A stretch of DNA of 64,000 nt from Candidatus Goldiibacteriota bacterium HGW-Goldbacteria-1 (GTDB lineage: Bacteria > Oederibacteriota > PGYV01), in NCBI GenBank assembly GCA_002839855.1, contig PGYV01000009.1:10187-74186 (forward strand), given 5' to 3'. Each line of letters starts with the position of its first letter. The first letter of the stretch is position 1. Shown piece after piece: positions 52,888 to 60,900 of this stretch. The notes under the pieces are model-generated. The model saw only the letters and a list, made by a program, of their open reading frames with translations. It had not been told where the DNA came from and did not search any database. A program made the translations under genes and the position numbers.

Positions 52888-53652
52888 TTAAAAACGGTAC
52901 TTAACAGTCATATAATCCATTCCATACCCGCTTTCAACGGATAGTTCCGCCTTCAGCCTGTCGTGCAGTTCATCCACCACAAAAGCGGAAAATATGCCAA
53001 GCGCGGCGCCTGCAAACACATCAGACACCCAGTGCTTATCTTTATAGACGCGCGCCGCAGCCACTGTGATGGCGGCGGGGTAAGTGATAAAATACAGCCA
53101 GCGGTTGTAATGTTCCGGTATCATTGTCGCCCACATAAAAGCGGTGGACGTGTGCCCCGACGGAAATGACATGTCCGAAAATGACACGTGCCAAAAGCTG
53201 AACTGATTATCTGTCTGCGAAGGCCTTTGCCTTCCTGTAACTGTTTTTACAACGTATCCGGTAAGCCCGGATAAGGCAAGCCCTTCAAGCAGTTTGGCGC
53301 CGAATTCTTTTTCACGCGGGCTGTCCAGCGCGTAAAACACCGCCGCGCCTGCCATTACAACCATTCCATCCCCTGCATAGTTGGCTATATCAAATATTGT
53401 GTCTTTTGTTTTGTCGTGATATTTGCTTATCCCATTACTTAACCATAAATCATTATTTATAAGCAGCGCGGTTGCCCCCGCAATACCGCCAAGAATTAAA
53501 GTTGTTTTTAACGGGTTTTCAATTATTGCCCCGCCCATGGCAGGGTAATCTTTAAATATAATATGTTCCAATACCGGCTCCGGCTGTTCTGCCGCGTAAC
53601 AAAACGCGATTGCCGTAAGGATAAGCGATATGATAAATATAATCCTTTTCAT
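52888..53652 (-). CDS. PAP2-family membrane phosphatase
   Basis: 254 residues with a signal peptide. The three phosphatase motifs are complete: KTVTGRQRP, PSGHT, and RVYKDKHWVSD. The enzyme could dephosphorylate undecaprenyl-pyrophosphate or lipid phosphates on the outer side of the inner membrane. It sits just before the NHL gene and after nadD. Confidence 0.9.
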   Translation of the reverse strand: MKRIIFIISLILTAIAFCYAAEQPEPVLEHIIFKDYPAMGGAIIENPLKTTLILGGIAGATALLINNDLWLSNGISKYHDKTKDTIFDIANYAGDGMVVMAGAAVFYALDSPREKEFGAKLLEGLALSGLTGYVVKTVTGRQRPSQTDNQFSFWHVSFSDMSFPSGHTSTAFMWATMIPEHYNRWLYFITYPAAITVAAARVYKDKHWVSDVFAGAALGIFSAFVVDELHDRLKAELSVESGYGMDYMTVKYRF

Positions 53653-53685
53653 CCTGCCTCCGCTTATTATTAAAACTGCCTGTTT

Positions 53686-54282
53686 CTATTTGTACAGCTG
53701 ATTTTTATTGATGTATTCCCACACCGCAGCGCCCACTTCTTCGCGGATATTATTGCCGTACTTTATGCGCGTCCTTAATTCTGACGCTGACAGGTCAATT
53801 AAGTGCGGGTTTGCCCAAAACATATCCGCGGCTTCGGGGTGTTTTTTTATGACTTTTTCCCTGGAAAAATCCGTGCGTTCAAATATTATGAATTTTATAA
53901 GCTTAAGAAGTTCTTTATAATCTTTCCATGTTTCAATAAAATAAAACGCGTCTGACCCTGTGATAAAATAAAATTCCTTGCCCGGAAATTCCGTCATAAA
54001 ATATTTTATGGTATTGATTGAATAAGATATCCCCTGCTTTTTAATTTCATATTCCGACAGGATAAAATCCGGGTCGCCGGATATTAAAAGCTGCGTCATT
54101 TTTTCCCTGTGCCCGGAATCTATTATTCCCGCGTGGTCCTTGTGCGGCGGAAGGTATGAAGGCACAAAAAATATTTTGTCCAGCCCGAATTGTTTTTTTA
54201 CATCCTTTGCCAGCAGGTAATGCCCGACGTGAGGGGGGTTAAACGTACCGCCGAAAATCCCCACCTTTTTTGCTTTATCCAC
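53686..54282 (-). CDS. nadD: Nicotinate-nucleotide adenylyltransferase
   Basis: A 198-residue NadD. GIFGGTFNPPHVGHYLLA is the nucleotide-binding loop, VPSYLPPHKD follows, and LSASELRTRIKYG near the end is the ISSTxIR motif. It makes deamido-NAD. Its start overlaps proA by eight bases. Confidence 0.96.
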   Translation of the reverse strand: MDKAKKVGIFGGTFNPPHVGHYLLAKDVKKQFGLDKIFFVPSYLPPHKDHAGIIDSGHREKMTQLLISGDPDFILSEYEIKKQGISYSINTIKYFMTEFPGKEFYFITGSDAFYFIETWKDYKELLKLIKFIIFERTDFSREKVIKKHPEAADMFWANPHLIDLSASELRTRIKYGNNIREEVGAAVWEYINKNQLYK

Positions 54283-55531
54283 GTATCTGCCCGCTGCCCG
54301 TAATTATGTATTTTTCAGACGTAAGCCCCAAAAGCGCCAAAGGCCCCCTGACGTGCAGTTTCTGGTTGGAAATGCCCATTTCCGCGCCAAGGCCAAATTC
54401 GTTGCCGTCCGTGAACCTTGTGGAAGCGTTTACATAAACCGCGGCTGAATCCACTTCATTTAAAAAACGTGATGAAGCTGTTTTATCCTGCGTTATTATC
54501 GCGTCGGAATGGTGAGAGCTGTATGTGTTGATGTGCTCTATTGCTTCATCAAGGTTGTCCACTATTTTAATAGAAAGTATTAAATCATTATATTCGGTTA
54601 TCCAGTCCTGCTCTGTGGCTTCTTTTATATTTTTAAGTATGGTTCTTGTCCTGTCATCGCCTCGAAGTTCTACTTTTACCTTTGCATATTCCGCAGCCAT
54701 TACAGGCAGAAACTTATCCGCTATCTTTGAATTAACAAGCAATGTTTCCATTGCGTTGCATGTGCTTGGCCTTTGCACCTTGGCGTTAAAACAAACCTTT
54801 ACCGCCATGTCCATGTCAGTTGATGAGTCCACATACGTATGGCATATGCCCGCGTCGTGCCTTATAACGGGGATAAGGGAGTTTTCTTCTATAAATTTAA
54901 TAAGCCCGTAACCGCCGCGGGGGATTATGACATCCACGTACTCTTTCATCTTTACAAGGTGGGCGGCAGCTTCCCTGCTTGTGGATTCTATGACTTCAAC
55001 AGCGCCTTCAGGAAGGCCGGCATTTTTAATACCTTCTTTAATTATTCCGGTAAGGCAGATGTTTGAATTAATAGCGTCAGAACCGCCTTTTAGAATAACC
55101 GCGTTTCCGGATTTTAAAGTTAAAGACGCCGCTTCCACGCAGACATTGGGGCGGGATTCAAAAATAATCCCTATTACGCCAAGGGGCATTCTTATTTTTT
55201 GTATCTTTAAACCGTTGGGCCTTATTTCAGTGTGCGTTATTTCGCCGACAGGGTCTGGTAATTGTATTACGTCTTTTAATGCCTTTATCATTTCATCTAT
55301 TCTTTTATCGTTTAAAGCAAGCCTGTCAAGAAACGCTTCTGACAGCCCTTTTGTTTTGCCGTTGGCCAAATCAATATTATTCTGCTCTTTAATAGCAGCG
55401 CGATTTTTATCCAGCCCTTCAGCGATAAGTGAAAGCGCGCGGTTTTTGTCAGCTGTGCTGAATTTTACAAGTTCTCTGGAAGCTTTTTTGACGCTTTTAC
55501 ATTTTAAAAGCACCGCTTCTTTTTCATCCAC
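54275..55531 (-). CDS. proA: Glutamate-5-semialdehyde dehydrogenase
   Basis: 418 residues from a GTG at 55531 with a GGGG-type site upstream, matching the family length. The longer frame to 55633 enters the repeat element and is not conserved. MPLGVIGIIFESRPNV, GGSDAINSN, the Cys in RPSTCNAMETLLV, and TDGNEFGLGAEMGIS are signatures. It catalyses the second step of proline biosynthesis; proB is not in the window. Confidence 0.96.
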   Translation of the reverse strand: MDEKEAVLLKCKSVKKASRELVKFSTADKNRALSLIAEGLDKNRAAIKEQNNIDLANGKTKGLSEAFLDRLALNDKRIDEMIKALKDVIQLPDPVGEITHTEIRPNGLKIQKIRMPLGVIGIIFESRPNVCVEAASLTLKSGNAVILKGGSDAINSNICLTGIIKEGIKNAGLPEGAVEVIESTSREAAAHLVKMKEYVDVIIPRGGYGLIKFIEENSLIPVIRHDAGICHTYVDSSTDMDMAVKVCFNAKVQRPSTCNAMETLLVNSKIADKFLPVMAAEYAKVKVELRGDDRTRTILKNIKEATEQDWITEYNDLILSIKIVDNLDEAIEHINTYSSHHSDAIITQDKTASSRFLNEVDSAAVYVNASTRFTDGNEFGLGAEMGISNQKLHVRGPLALLGLTSEKYIITGSGQIRG

Positions 55532-55582
55532 TGTTAAACCCCTTTTTTTTATCAAACCACTATTTGTTCTGTACTTGCTCTC

Positions 55583-55689
55583 GTAGGGACAGCGCTCCCG
55601 CGCTGTCCGGTTCTTGTTCTTTTGTAAATTCAACTACGCGGACAGCGTGAATGCCATGGCAACGCCCGCATTCAAGCAGCTGTCCCTAC
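55583..55689. repeat. 107-bp element with 11-bp inverted terminal repeats
   Basis: The ends GTAGGGACAGC and GCTGTCCCTAC are perfect inverted repeats. Inside are further GGACAGCG/CGCTGTCC arms. It contains no coding capacity and resembles a miniature inverted-repeat or large REP-like element. Confidence 0.75.
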
Positions 55690-55705
55690 AAAATCTAATG
55701 TTTAC

Positions 55706-56839
55706 TTAAAAAAATAAAGCAATTACCGTGTTAGAAACCATCATGCCTTTTCTTGTAAGCGCTATAACTTCCGGGTTATCTGTCAAAAGCCCGCCTTTAA
55801 GGGGCCTTTCAATGATTTTACCAAACCGCCCGTCAAAATCATAACCAAATCTTTCCTTAAAATCCGTTTTATTTATCCCCGCCACTGTCCTTAATTTAAG
55901 CATTATAAATTCTTTAAGTTCCATGTCAGGCGTTATTTTTTCGCTTGTCTCTGCGGGGTCTTCATTCTTTTTTAACCGCTTTATGTACTCTTCTATGTTT
56001 TTTACATTTACATACCTTAACCCGTCAAAATAAGAAGCTGCGGCAGTGCCGATGCCTATATATTTTCCGGAATCCCAGTAATTCAGATTATGAAGACACT
56101 CTTTGCCGTCTTTGCAGAAATTGGCAATTTCATACTGCCTGTAATCATTACCTTCCAGAAAACCCGCGCCTGTTATGAACATATCGGTTATGTCATCGTC
56201 AGACGGCAGTTTTAACGCGCCGCTTTCAATCAATTTTCCTGTGGGCGTTTCGGGATACGGCGTGAACATATAAAAAGAAATATGCTCCGCGCCTATGGAT
56301 GACGCCTCTTCAATATCGGATATAACCATTGATACATTCTGCCCGGGAATACCGTACATAAGATCAAGGTTGATATTAGTGATATTATTTTCCCGCAGTA
56401 AGGTAAAAGCTTCTTTTATCTTTTCTGCGTTATGCACGCGGCCAAGAGTTTTCAGGATATTATCATCAAAACTCTGCGCGCCCATGCTTACCCTGTTTAC
56501 GTTTGCCGCAAGCACCTTCGCGGTTTTGTCGGTTATTGTTTCCGGGTTTGCCTCTATGGTTATTTCCTTAAAGTTCTTTTTTGGATAAAGTGAATATATT
56601 CCCGTGAAAAGAGAGTCCAGCTGTTTTTCAGTAAGGACAGTGGGTGTCCCGCCGCCGATGAAAAGGGTTGAAAATTCAATTTCATATTTGTTCTTATAAT
56701 ATTTTAACTCTTTTATCGCCGCTTCTATATAATCGTCAATATAATAAAATTTATCGTCACAGGAATAAAAGTCGCAGTAGCCGCATTTTTGAACGCAGAA
56801 AGGAATGTGAATATACAGCCCGGTATTATTGTTTATCAT
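55706..56839 (-). CDS. hemW: HemW-like radical SAM protein
   Basis: A 377-residue radical SAM protein. YIHIPFCVQKCGYCDFYS carries the CxxxCxxC cluster motif in the HemW form (CDF), not the HemN CxC form. LFIGGGTPTVL, EANPETIT and VNRVSMGAQSFDD follow. HemW is a heme chaperone, often misannotated as coproporphyrinogen oxidase. It lies before proA and after lepB on the same strand. Confidence 0.93.
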   Translation of the reverse strand: MINNNTGLYIHIPFCVQKCGYCDFYSCDDKFYYIDDYIEAAIKELKYYKNKYEIEFSTLFIGGGTPTVLTEKQLDSLFTGIYSLYPKKNFKEITIEANPETITDKTAKVLAANVNRVSMGAQSFDDNILKTLGRVHNAEKIKEAFTLLRENNITNINLDLMYGIPGQNVSMVISDIEEASSIGAEHISFYMFTPYPETPTGKLIESGALKLPSDDDITDMFITGAGFLEGNDYRQYEIANFCKDGKECLHNLNYWDSGKYIGIGTAAASYFDGLRYVNVKNIEEYIKRLKKNEDPAETSEKITPDMELKEFIMLKLRTVAGINKTDFKERFGYDFDGRFGKIIERPLKGGLLTDNPEVIALTRKGMMVSNTVIALFF

Positions 56840-56871
56840 AGTATCCCGCTTTCAGGCTTTTACGCGGCTGA

Positions 56872-57621
56872 TTATTTTACCGCAGCTGCCGGCGCCGCGG
56901 CTTCATCCGCTTTTACCGGTTTATCAAGTTTAAGGTGTTTAATCGCCTTCCACCTTGTGGGCGGCCAGTAAACTATCCACGCCTTGCCCCTGATATTTTT
57001 ACGGGGTAAAAAGCCCCAGAACCTGCTGTCAGATGAATTGTCCCTGTTATCACCCATCATAAAATAACTGTCCGGCGGGACTGTCACAGGCCCAAAGTTA
57101 TCGCGCGGGGCTATAGAGCCGGGGAAAATTCTCATATCCTTATGAAAAGTAAAACTTTCATCCAGTTTTTTTCCGTTTATAAAAAGAACTTTATCTTTCA
57201 TCTCTATTTTATCCCCCGGCAGCCCCATGCACCTTTTGATAAACATAAAACGCGGGTCTTCGGGATACCTGAAAATAAGCACATCGCCCCTTTTAGGGTC
57301 GGCAAAACGCAGCACAGTATCTTCCTTCCACGGCAGGTACGTGCCGTAAACAAATTTATTGGCAATGATATGGTCGCCTATTAATAAATTGTCTTCCATG
57401 GAAGAGGACGGGATACGAAAAGCCTGGATAAAAAGCGTGCGGATGATAATGGCTATTATAATGGCTTCAAATGCGGGTTCCACCCAGTCGCGCACCACGT
57501 TTTCTTTTGAAAGTTTAAAAACAAAAACTACAAGTATTTCCCCTATTGTAAGCAGTACAAAAAGCGCCCAAAATATGAATTCTGTGGTTTCTATACCAAA
57601 AATTGTAGCACCGGGTGGCAT
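56872..57621 (-). CDS. lepB: Signal peptidase I
   Basis: A 249-residue LepB with two N-terminal membrane segments. RIPSSSMEDNLLIGD holds the nucleophile Ser74, FIKRCMGLPGDKIE the general base Lys129, and MGDNRDNSSDSRFWG the final family box. It cleaves signal peptides on the periplasmic side. The C-terminal Ala-rich tail is unusual but not conserved. Confidence 0.96.
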   Translation of the reverse strand: MPPGATIFGIETTEFIFWALFVLLTIGEILVVFVFKLSKENVVRDWVEPAFEAIIIAIIIRTLFIQAFRIPSSSMEDNLLIGDHIIANKFVYGTYLPWKEDTVLRFADPKRGDVLIFRYPEDPRFMFIKRCMGLPGDKIEMKDKVLFINGKKLDESFTFHKDMRIFPGSIAPRDNFGPVTVPPDSYFMMGDNRDNSSDSRFWGFLPRKNIRGKAWIVYWPPTRWKAIKHLKLDKPVKADEAAAPAAAVK

Positions 57622-57700
57622 GTTTTTTCCTCCATTAAATTAAAAGATGGTTTAAATTATATGCCAAAAGAGGAAAAAAGCAAGAACTTTAAGGGCGGAA

Positions 57701-57722
57701 GCTGGGCGGCTTGGCAGCTGGG
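57701..57722. repeat. GCTGGGCGGC direct repeat, copy 1
   Basis: 20 of 22 bases match 57790-57811. Both contain GCAGCTGGG, also seen inverted near 57970-58001. Confidence 0.6.
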
Positions 57723-57789
57723 AAGCTGGGAAGTAACAACACGAGGGACAGATGCACGGAGGGACGAAAGGAATGGCTGTAAAGGCGCG

Positions 57790-57811
57790 GCTGGGCGGCT
57801 AAGCAGCTGGG
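57790..57811. repeat. GCTGGGCGGC direct repeat, copy 2
   Basis: Second copy of the short repeat at 57701-57722. Confidence 0.6.
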
Positions 57812-57845
57812 CAAAGGCGAAAGGCCGGAAGATCGGTTTGGATCT

Positions 57846-57876
57846 GGTAGGCGCACCTTTTAAGGTGCGGCAGTTG
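57846..57876. repeat. Dispersed hairpin repeat, copy 7
   Basis: GGTAGGCGCACC, TTTTAA, GGTGCGGCAGTTG. The stem differs from copy 3 by compensating changes (GCGCACC/GGTGCG against GCGCGCC/GGCGCG), so the pairing is conserved. Confidence 0.78.
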
Positions 57877-57922
57877 ATTTAGGTTTAGGTGTAGATGTTT
57901 ACCAAAATGAAATGAAAAAAAC

Positions 57923-57954
57923 CAACTGCCCCGGGCTAAAGCCCGCGCCTACCA
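57923..57954. repeat. Dispersed hairpin repeat, copy 8 (inverted)
   Basis: CAACTGCCCCGGGCTAAAGC then CCGCGCCTACCA; opposite orientation to copy 7, 47 bases away. Confidence 0.78.
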
Positions 57955-58011
57955 ATACCAAACCATGTTACCCAGTTACCCAGCTGCCTAGCTGCCTAGC
58001 CTCCGTTCCCC

Positions 58012-58040
58012 TTGACACCCTATTTTAAAAGTGTTATAAA
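58012..58040 (+). promoter_or_regulatory. Promoter of the inositol-lipid operon
   Basis: TTGACA (58012-58017), 17 bases, TATAAA (58035-58040), about 37 bases before the first start codon. Confidence 0.82.
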
Positions 58041-58076
58041 TCATATGTTTTATATAATTGGAGGGAAATTGTAAAA

Positions 58077-58676
58077 ATGGGATACAAAACAGCCAGAGAC
58101 GGCCTGAAAAAGTTCTTTGAAAACGCAATGGTGCCTTTACTTGTACTTTTAAATAAATTGCATATTACACCCAATTTTGTAACATGGGTTGGGCTTATTA
58201 TTAATTTAGCAGGCGCTTTTCTTATATATAAGGGGCAATTTGTTGCAGGCGCAATTGTTATCATATTCGCAAGCATTTTTGACATGATAGACGGCTCCCT
58301 TGCCAGATATACAAACCAGAAATCAAAATTCGGCGGGTTTCTTGATTCCGTAACCGACAGGATATCAGAAGGCGCCCTTTACCTGGCTATTCTGATTTAT
58401 TACCTGAACCTTGAGATACCAAATAAAACCGCGGTTGTTTTATGTTATGTGGTTATGTTTTCATCATTTCTTGTCAGCTATTTAAGGGCGCGCGCGGGCG
58501 GACTTAAAATAGACTGTTCCGGCGGAATCTTTACCCGCCCGGAGCGGATGGTGGTTATTTTACTTGGGCTTTTAATTAATCAGGCAGTCCCGGCGCTTTG
58601 GATTATGGCAGTATTATCCATAGTAACGGTTATTCAGCGGTTTTTGCTTGTCAACGAACAGGCAAAACATATTTAA
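58077..58676 (+). CDS. CDP-alcohol phosphotransferase, probably phosphatidylinositol-phosphate synthase
   Basis: A 199-residue membrane protein with the complete CDP-alcohol motif: Asp69, Asp72-Gly73, Ala76-Arg77, Gly86, Asp90, Asp94 (DMIDGSLAR, eight residues, GGFLDSVTD). GGAGGG precedes the ATG. The family couples a CDP-lipid with an alcohol or alcohol phosphate. Because the next gene makes inositol-3-phosphate, the likely reaction is CDP-diacylglycerol plus inositol phosphate to phosphatidylinositol phosphate, as in mycobacterial PgsA1 and archaeal homologues. The substrate is inferred from context. Confidence 0.88.
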   Translation: MGYKTARDGLKKFFENAMVPLLVLLNKLHITPNFVTWVGLIINLAGAFLIYKGQFVAGAIVIIFASIFDMIDGSLARYTNQKSKFGGFLDSVTDRISEGALYLAILIYYLNLEIPNKTAVVLCYVVMFSSFLVSYLRARAGGLKIDCSGGIFTRPERMVVILLGLLINQAVPALWIMAVLSIVTVIQRFLLVNEQAKHI

Positions 58677-58703
58677 ATTCATAGAAATTTCAGGAGGAGA
58701 AAG

Positions 58704-59834
58704 ATGGCAAAGATTAGAATGGCAATTGCAGGTTTAGGCAACTGCGCCTGGTCCCTGATGCAGGGGCTGGAGTTTTACAAGGACGTACAGGACAGCACGT
58801 TTATCCCCGGACTTATGAACGCCAACCTTGGGGGATACAGGGTGCGCGACATTGAACTTGTCGCGGCTTTTGACGTGGACAGCAATAAGGTTGGAAAAGA
58901 CGTAAAGGACGCGCTGGAAGCCCTGCCTAACAACACGATTGAATTCGCTAAAATGAAAAAGACCGGCGTGAAATGCATGAGGGGCCCGACACTGGACGGC
59001 CTTGGCAAGTATTACAGGGAAGTTGTAACAGAGTCAGACGAGATTCCGGTTGACGTGGCAAAAGTATTAAAGGAAAAGAAAGTGGACGTGTTTGTAAGCT
59101 ACATGCCTGTAGGGTCAGAAGAAGCGGTTCAGTATTACGCTTCGTGCGCCCTTGAAGCAAAATGCGCTTTTGTAAATGCCATCCCGGTCTTTATCGCGTC
59201 AAAGCCGGAATGGGCGGCAAAGTTTAAAAAAGCGGGGCTTCCTATTATCGGGGATGACATCAAATCGCAGGTAGGCGCCACGATAGTGCACAGGGTTTTA
59301 ACCCAGCTTTTTGGAGACAGGGGCGTAAAAATACTGCGCACCTATCAGATTAACTTTGGCGGTAACATGGACTTTAAAAACATGCTGGAACGCGAACGCC
59401 TGTATTCAAAAAAGATTTCCAAAACCAACGCGGTTCTGTCCGCGATGCAGAATGACATTGACAGCAAAGAAGACGTTCACGTAGGGCCGTCTGACCACAT
59501 CCCATGGCTTAAAGACCGCAAATGGTGCCACATAAGGATGGAAGGCGAAAACTTTGGAGGTGTCCCTTTAAACCTTGAATTAAAGCTGGAAGTATGGGAT
59601 TCACCCAACAGCGCCGGCGTTATTATTGACGCGGTACGCTGCGCCAAGATAGCCCTTGATAAAAAAATAGGCGGAATACTGGAAGGGCCTTCGGCTTACT
59701 TTATGAAGACGCCCCCTATCCAGTACGATGACAACCTTGCCAAGACAATGGTTCAGAAATTTGTGGACAGCAAACAAACACCTGTTAAAAAATCCGCTAA
59801 AAAAGCGGTAAAAAAATCTTCAAAGAAGAAATAA
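58704..59834 (+). CDS. ino1: Inositol-3-phosphate synthase
   Basis: A 376-residue synthase of the short bacterial/archaeal type. [19 protein letters not shown] is the NAD-binding start, with [40 protein letters not shown] and [22 protein letters not shown]. It cyclises glucose-6-phosphate to inositol-3-phosphate. A Lys-rich tail ([17 protein letters not shown]) is added at the end. It starts 27 bases after the phosphotransferase gene with AGGAGG. Confidence 0.95.
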   Translation: MAKIRMAIAGLGNCAWSLMQGLEFYKDVQDSTFIPGLMNANLGGYRVRDIELVAAFDVDSNKVGKDVKDALEALPNNTIEFAKMKKTGVKCMRGPTLDGLGKYYREVVTESDEIPVDVAKVLKEKKVDVFVSYMPVGSEEAVQYYASCALEAKCAFVNAIPVFIASKPEWAAKFKKAGLPIIGDDIKSQVGATIVHRVLTQLFGDRGVKILRTYQINFGGNMDFKNMLERERLYSKKISKTNAVLSAMQNDIDSKEDVHVGPSDHIPWLKDRKWCHIRMEGENFGGVPLNLELKLEVWDSPNSAGVIIDAVRCAKIALDKKIGGILEGPSAYFMKTPPIQYDDNLAKTMVQKFVDSKQTPVKKSAKKAVKKSSKKK

Positions 59835-60683
59835 ATGTACCGCCTGCTTAAATTTACAGGCATGCTGTTAAAAAATATCCCGCGTACAGCGGGATATTTT
59901 TTTTTCAGCGCCATCTCTCTTATTTTATTTGCACTGGACGGCAATAAAAAGAAAATACTTCAAGACAATTTAAAACATGTCCTTAGCAAATTACCTGACA
60001 ACAGGACGCTTAAAAAAAATTATTACAATTATGCAAGGTACTATTTTGACCTTTTTAAAAATACGTCTGAACTTTCAAAAAGTTTTAACCGCGAATCTTT
60101 TAAACCCATGGCAGATACCGTAAAAAGATACCTTGATAGCGGCAAAAGCATGATAATTACCACAATGCACTACGGCAACTGGGATTTAGGCGGCGCGATT
60201 TTAGCATCGTACTTTCCGGGTAAAGTAACAGCAGTGGTGGAAGAATTATCAGACGGAGCTTTTAAATGGTTTACCGAAACAAGAAGCAGCTGGGGTATGA
60301 ATGTTATAAAATCCACGGATTTAAAAGCCATGTTAAAAGTCTTAAAATCAGGAAACCTTCTTGTACTTGTCTCTGACAGGGATTTGGAAAAAACAGGTTT
60401 TAATCCTTTATTTTTTGGCAAAAAAGCGTACATCCCTTCCGGGCCCGCGAAACTGTCGCTTTTATCGGGGGCTCCGGTGCTTTTTGCTGTTTTTAAAAGA
60501 AATGAAACTGACCTATTTAAATATGAACTTTCCTGGGATAACACTCTTATAAACAGTGAAAATCTTCCCCGCACCCCGGAAAACGAGGAAAAAATTACTA
60601 AAGAACTTGTATCAAAATTTGAAACTGTATTGAAACAGGATGCGTCACAGTGGTGCATGCTGCAGAAGGTTTGGCTGGAATAG
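59835..60683 (+). CDS. LpxL/PatA-like acyltransferase, copy 1
   Basis: A 282-residue lysophospholipid-type acyltransferase. The catalytic HxxxxD is His112-Tyr-Gly-Asn-Trp-Asp117; LVSDRD and PSGPAKLSLLSGAPVLFAV follow. The start is an ATG directly after the ino1 TAA. The family includes LpxL/HtrB of lipid A and PatA, which acylates mannose of phosphatidylinositol mannosides. In this operon the PatA role is favoured. A strong terminator-like hairpin lies within codons 12-24. Confidence 0.85.
   Translation: MYRLLKFTGMLLKNIPRTAGYFFFSAISLILFALDGNKKKILQDNLKHVLSKLPDNRTLKKNYYNYARYYFDLFKNTSELSKSFNRESFKPMADTVKRYLDSGKSMIITTMHYGNWDLGGAILASYFPGKVTAVVEELSDGAFKWFTETRSSWGMNVIKSTDLKAMLKVLKSGNLLVLVSDRDLEKTGFNPLFFGKKAYIPSGPAKLSLLSGAPVLFAVFKRNETDLFKYELSWDNTLINSENLPRTPENEEKITKELVSKFETVLKQDASQWCMLQKVWLE
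59870..59905 (+). terminator. Intragenic terminator-like hairpin in acyltransferase copy 1
   Basis: A perfect 14-bp stem (core TATCCCGC/GCGGGATA), five-base loop GTACA, then nine T. It has every feature of an intrinsic terminator but encodes KNIPRTAGYFFF of a plausible acyltransferase N-terminus. It may set polarity between ino1 and the acyltransferase. Confidence 0.7.
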
Positions 60684-60691
60684 TTTTGGAC

Positions 60692-60721
60692 GCTTGGATG
60701 GTTAGAGGCTTAGAGGCTTGG
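60692..60721. repeat. GCTTGGATGG direct repeat, copy 1
   Basis: GCTTGGATGGTTAGAGGCTT followed by AGAGGCTTGG; 29 of 30 bases match 63740-63769. Both copies directly follow an operon segment end. Confidence 0.75.
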
Positions 60722-60764
60722 CTGGAGCGAGCCTGCGAAGTTAAAATCCCCGGGCTTACGCGGA
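60722..60764. repeat. GGAGCGAGCCTG repeat, inverted relative to 63813-63855
   Basis: CTGGAGCGAGCCTGCGAAG then ATCCCCGGGCTTACGCGG; the reverse complement appears, imperfectly, at 63813-63855. Confidence 0.65.
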
Positions 60765-60775
60765 TTATTTGGCTT

Positions 60776-60810
60776 TGGTAGACGCGGGTCTTTAGCCCGC
60801 GGCAGTTGAT
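60776..60810. repeat. Dispersed hairpin repeat, copy 9
   Basis: TTGGTAGACGCGGGTCTTTA then GCCCGCGGCAGTTGAT; same orientation as copy 2 at 49268-49300. Confidence 0.8.
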
Positions 60811-60900
60811 TTTTTTGGTGCATTAAAAACAAAACCTATACATAAATATTTATTTTATTTATAATAAACCGCTGTTAAAAATATTACAAAAAGAGAATAT

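Larger units (their letters stand above)
57622..58008. other. Long repeat-bearing gap between lepB and the inositol-lipid operon
   Basis: A 455-base gap counted to the next start codon. It has a probable lepB promoter on the minus strand (TTGCTT-16-TATAAT, 57656-57683), two GCTGGGCGGC-type direct repeats (57701-57722, 57790-57811), their inverted relative at 57970-58001, and two GC hairpins. I see no gene. Confidence 0.65.

Noticed and set aside
54927-55586. 219-residue frame opposite proA
   Set aside because: Antisense shadow; proA is supported by catalytic and cofactor motifs.
55532-55633. N-terminal extension of proA
   Set aside because: The extra codons lie in the inverted-repeat element, and the GTG at 55531 gives the normal family length.
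57661-57882. 73-residue plus-strand open frame
   Set aside because: It runs through short GCTGGG repeats and a dispersed hairpin, has no ribosome site, and begins within the lepB promoter.
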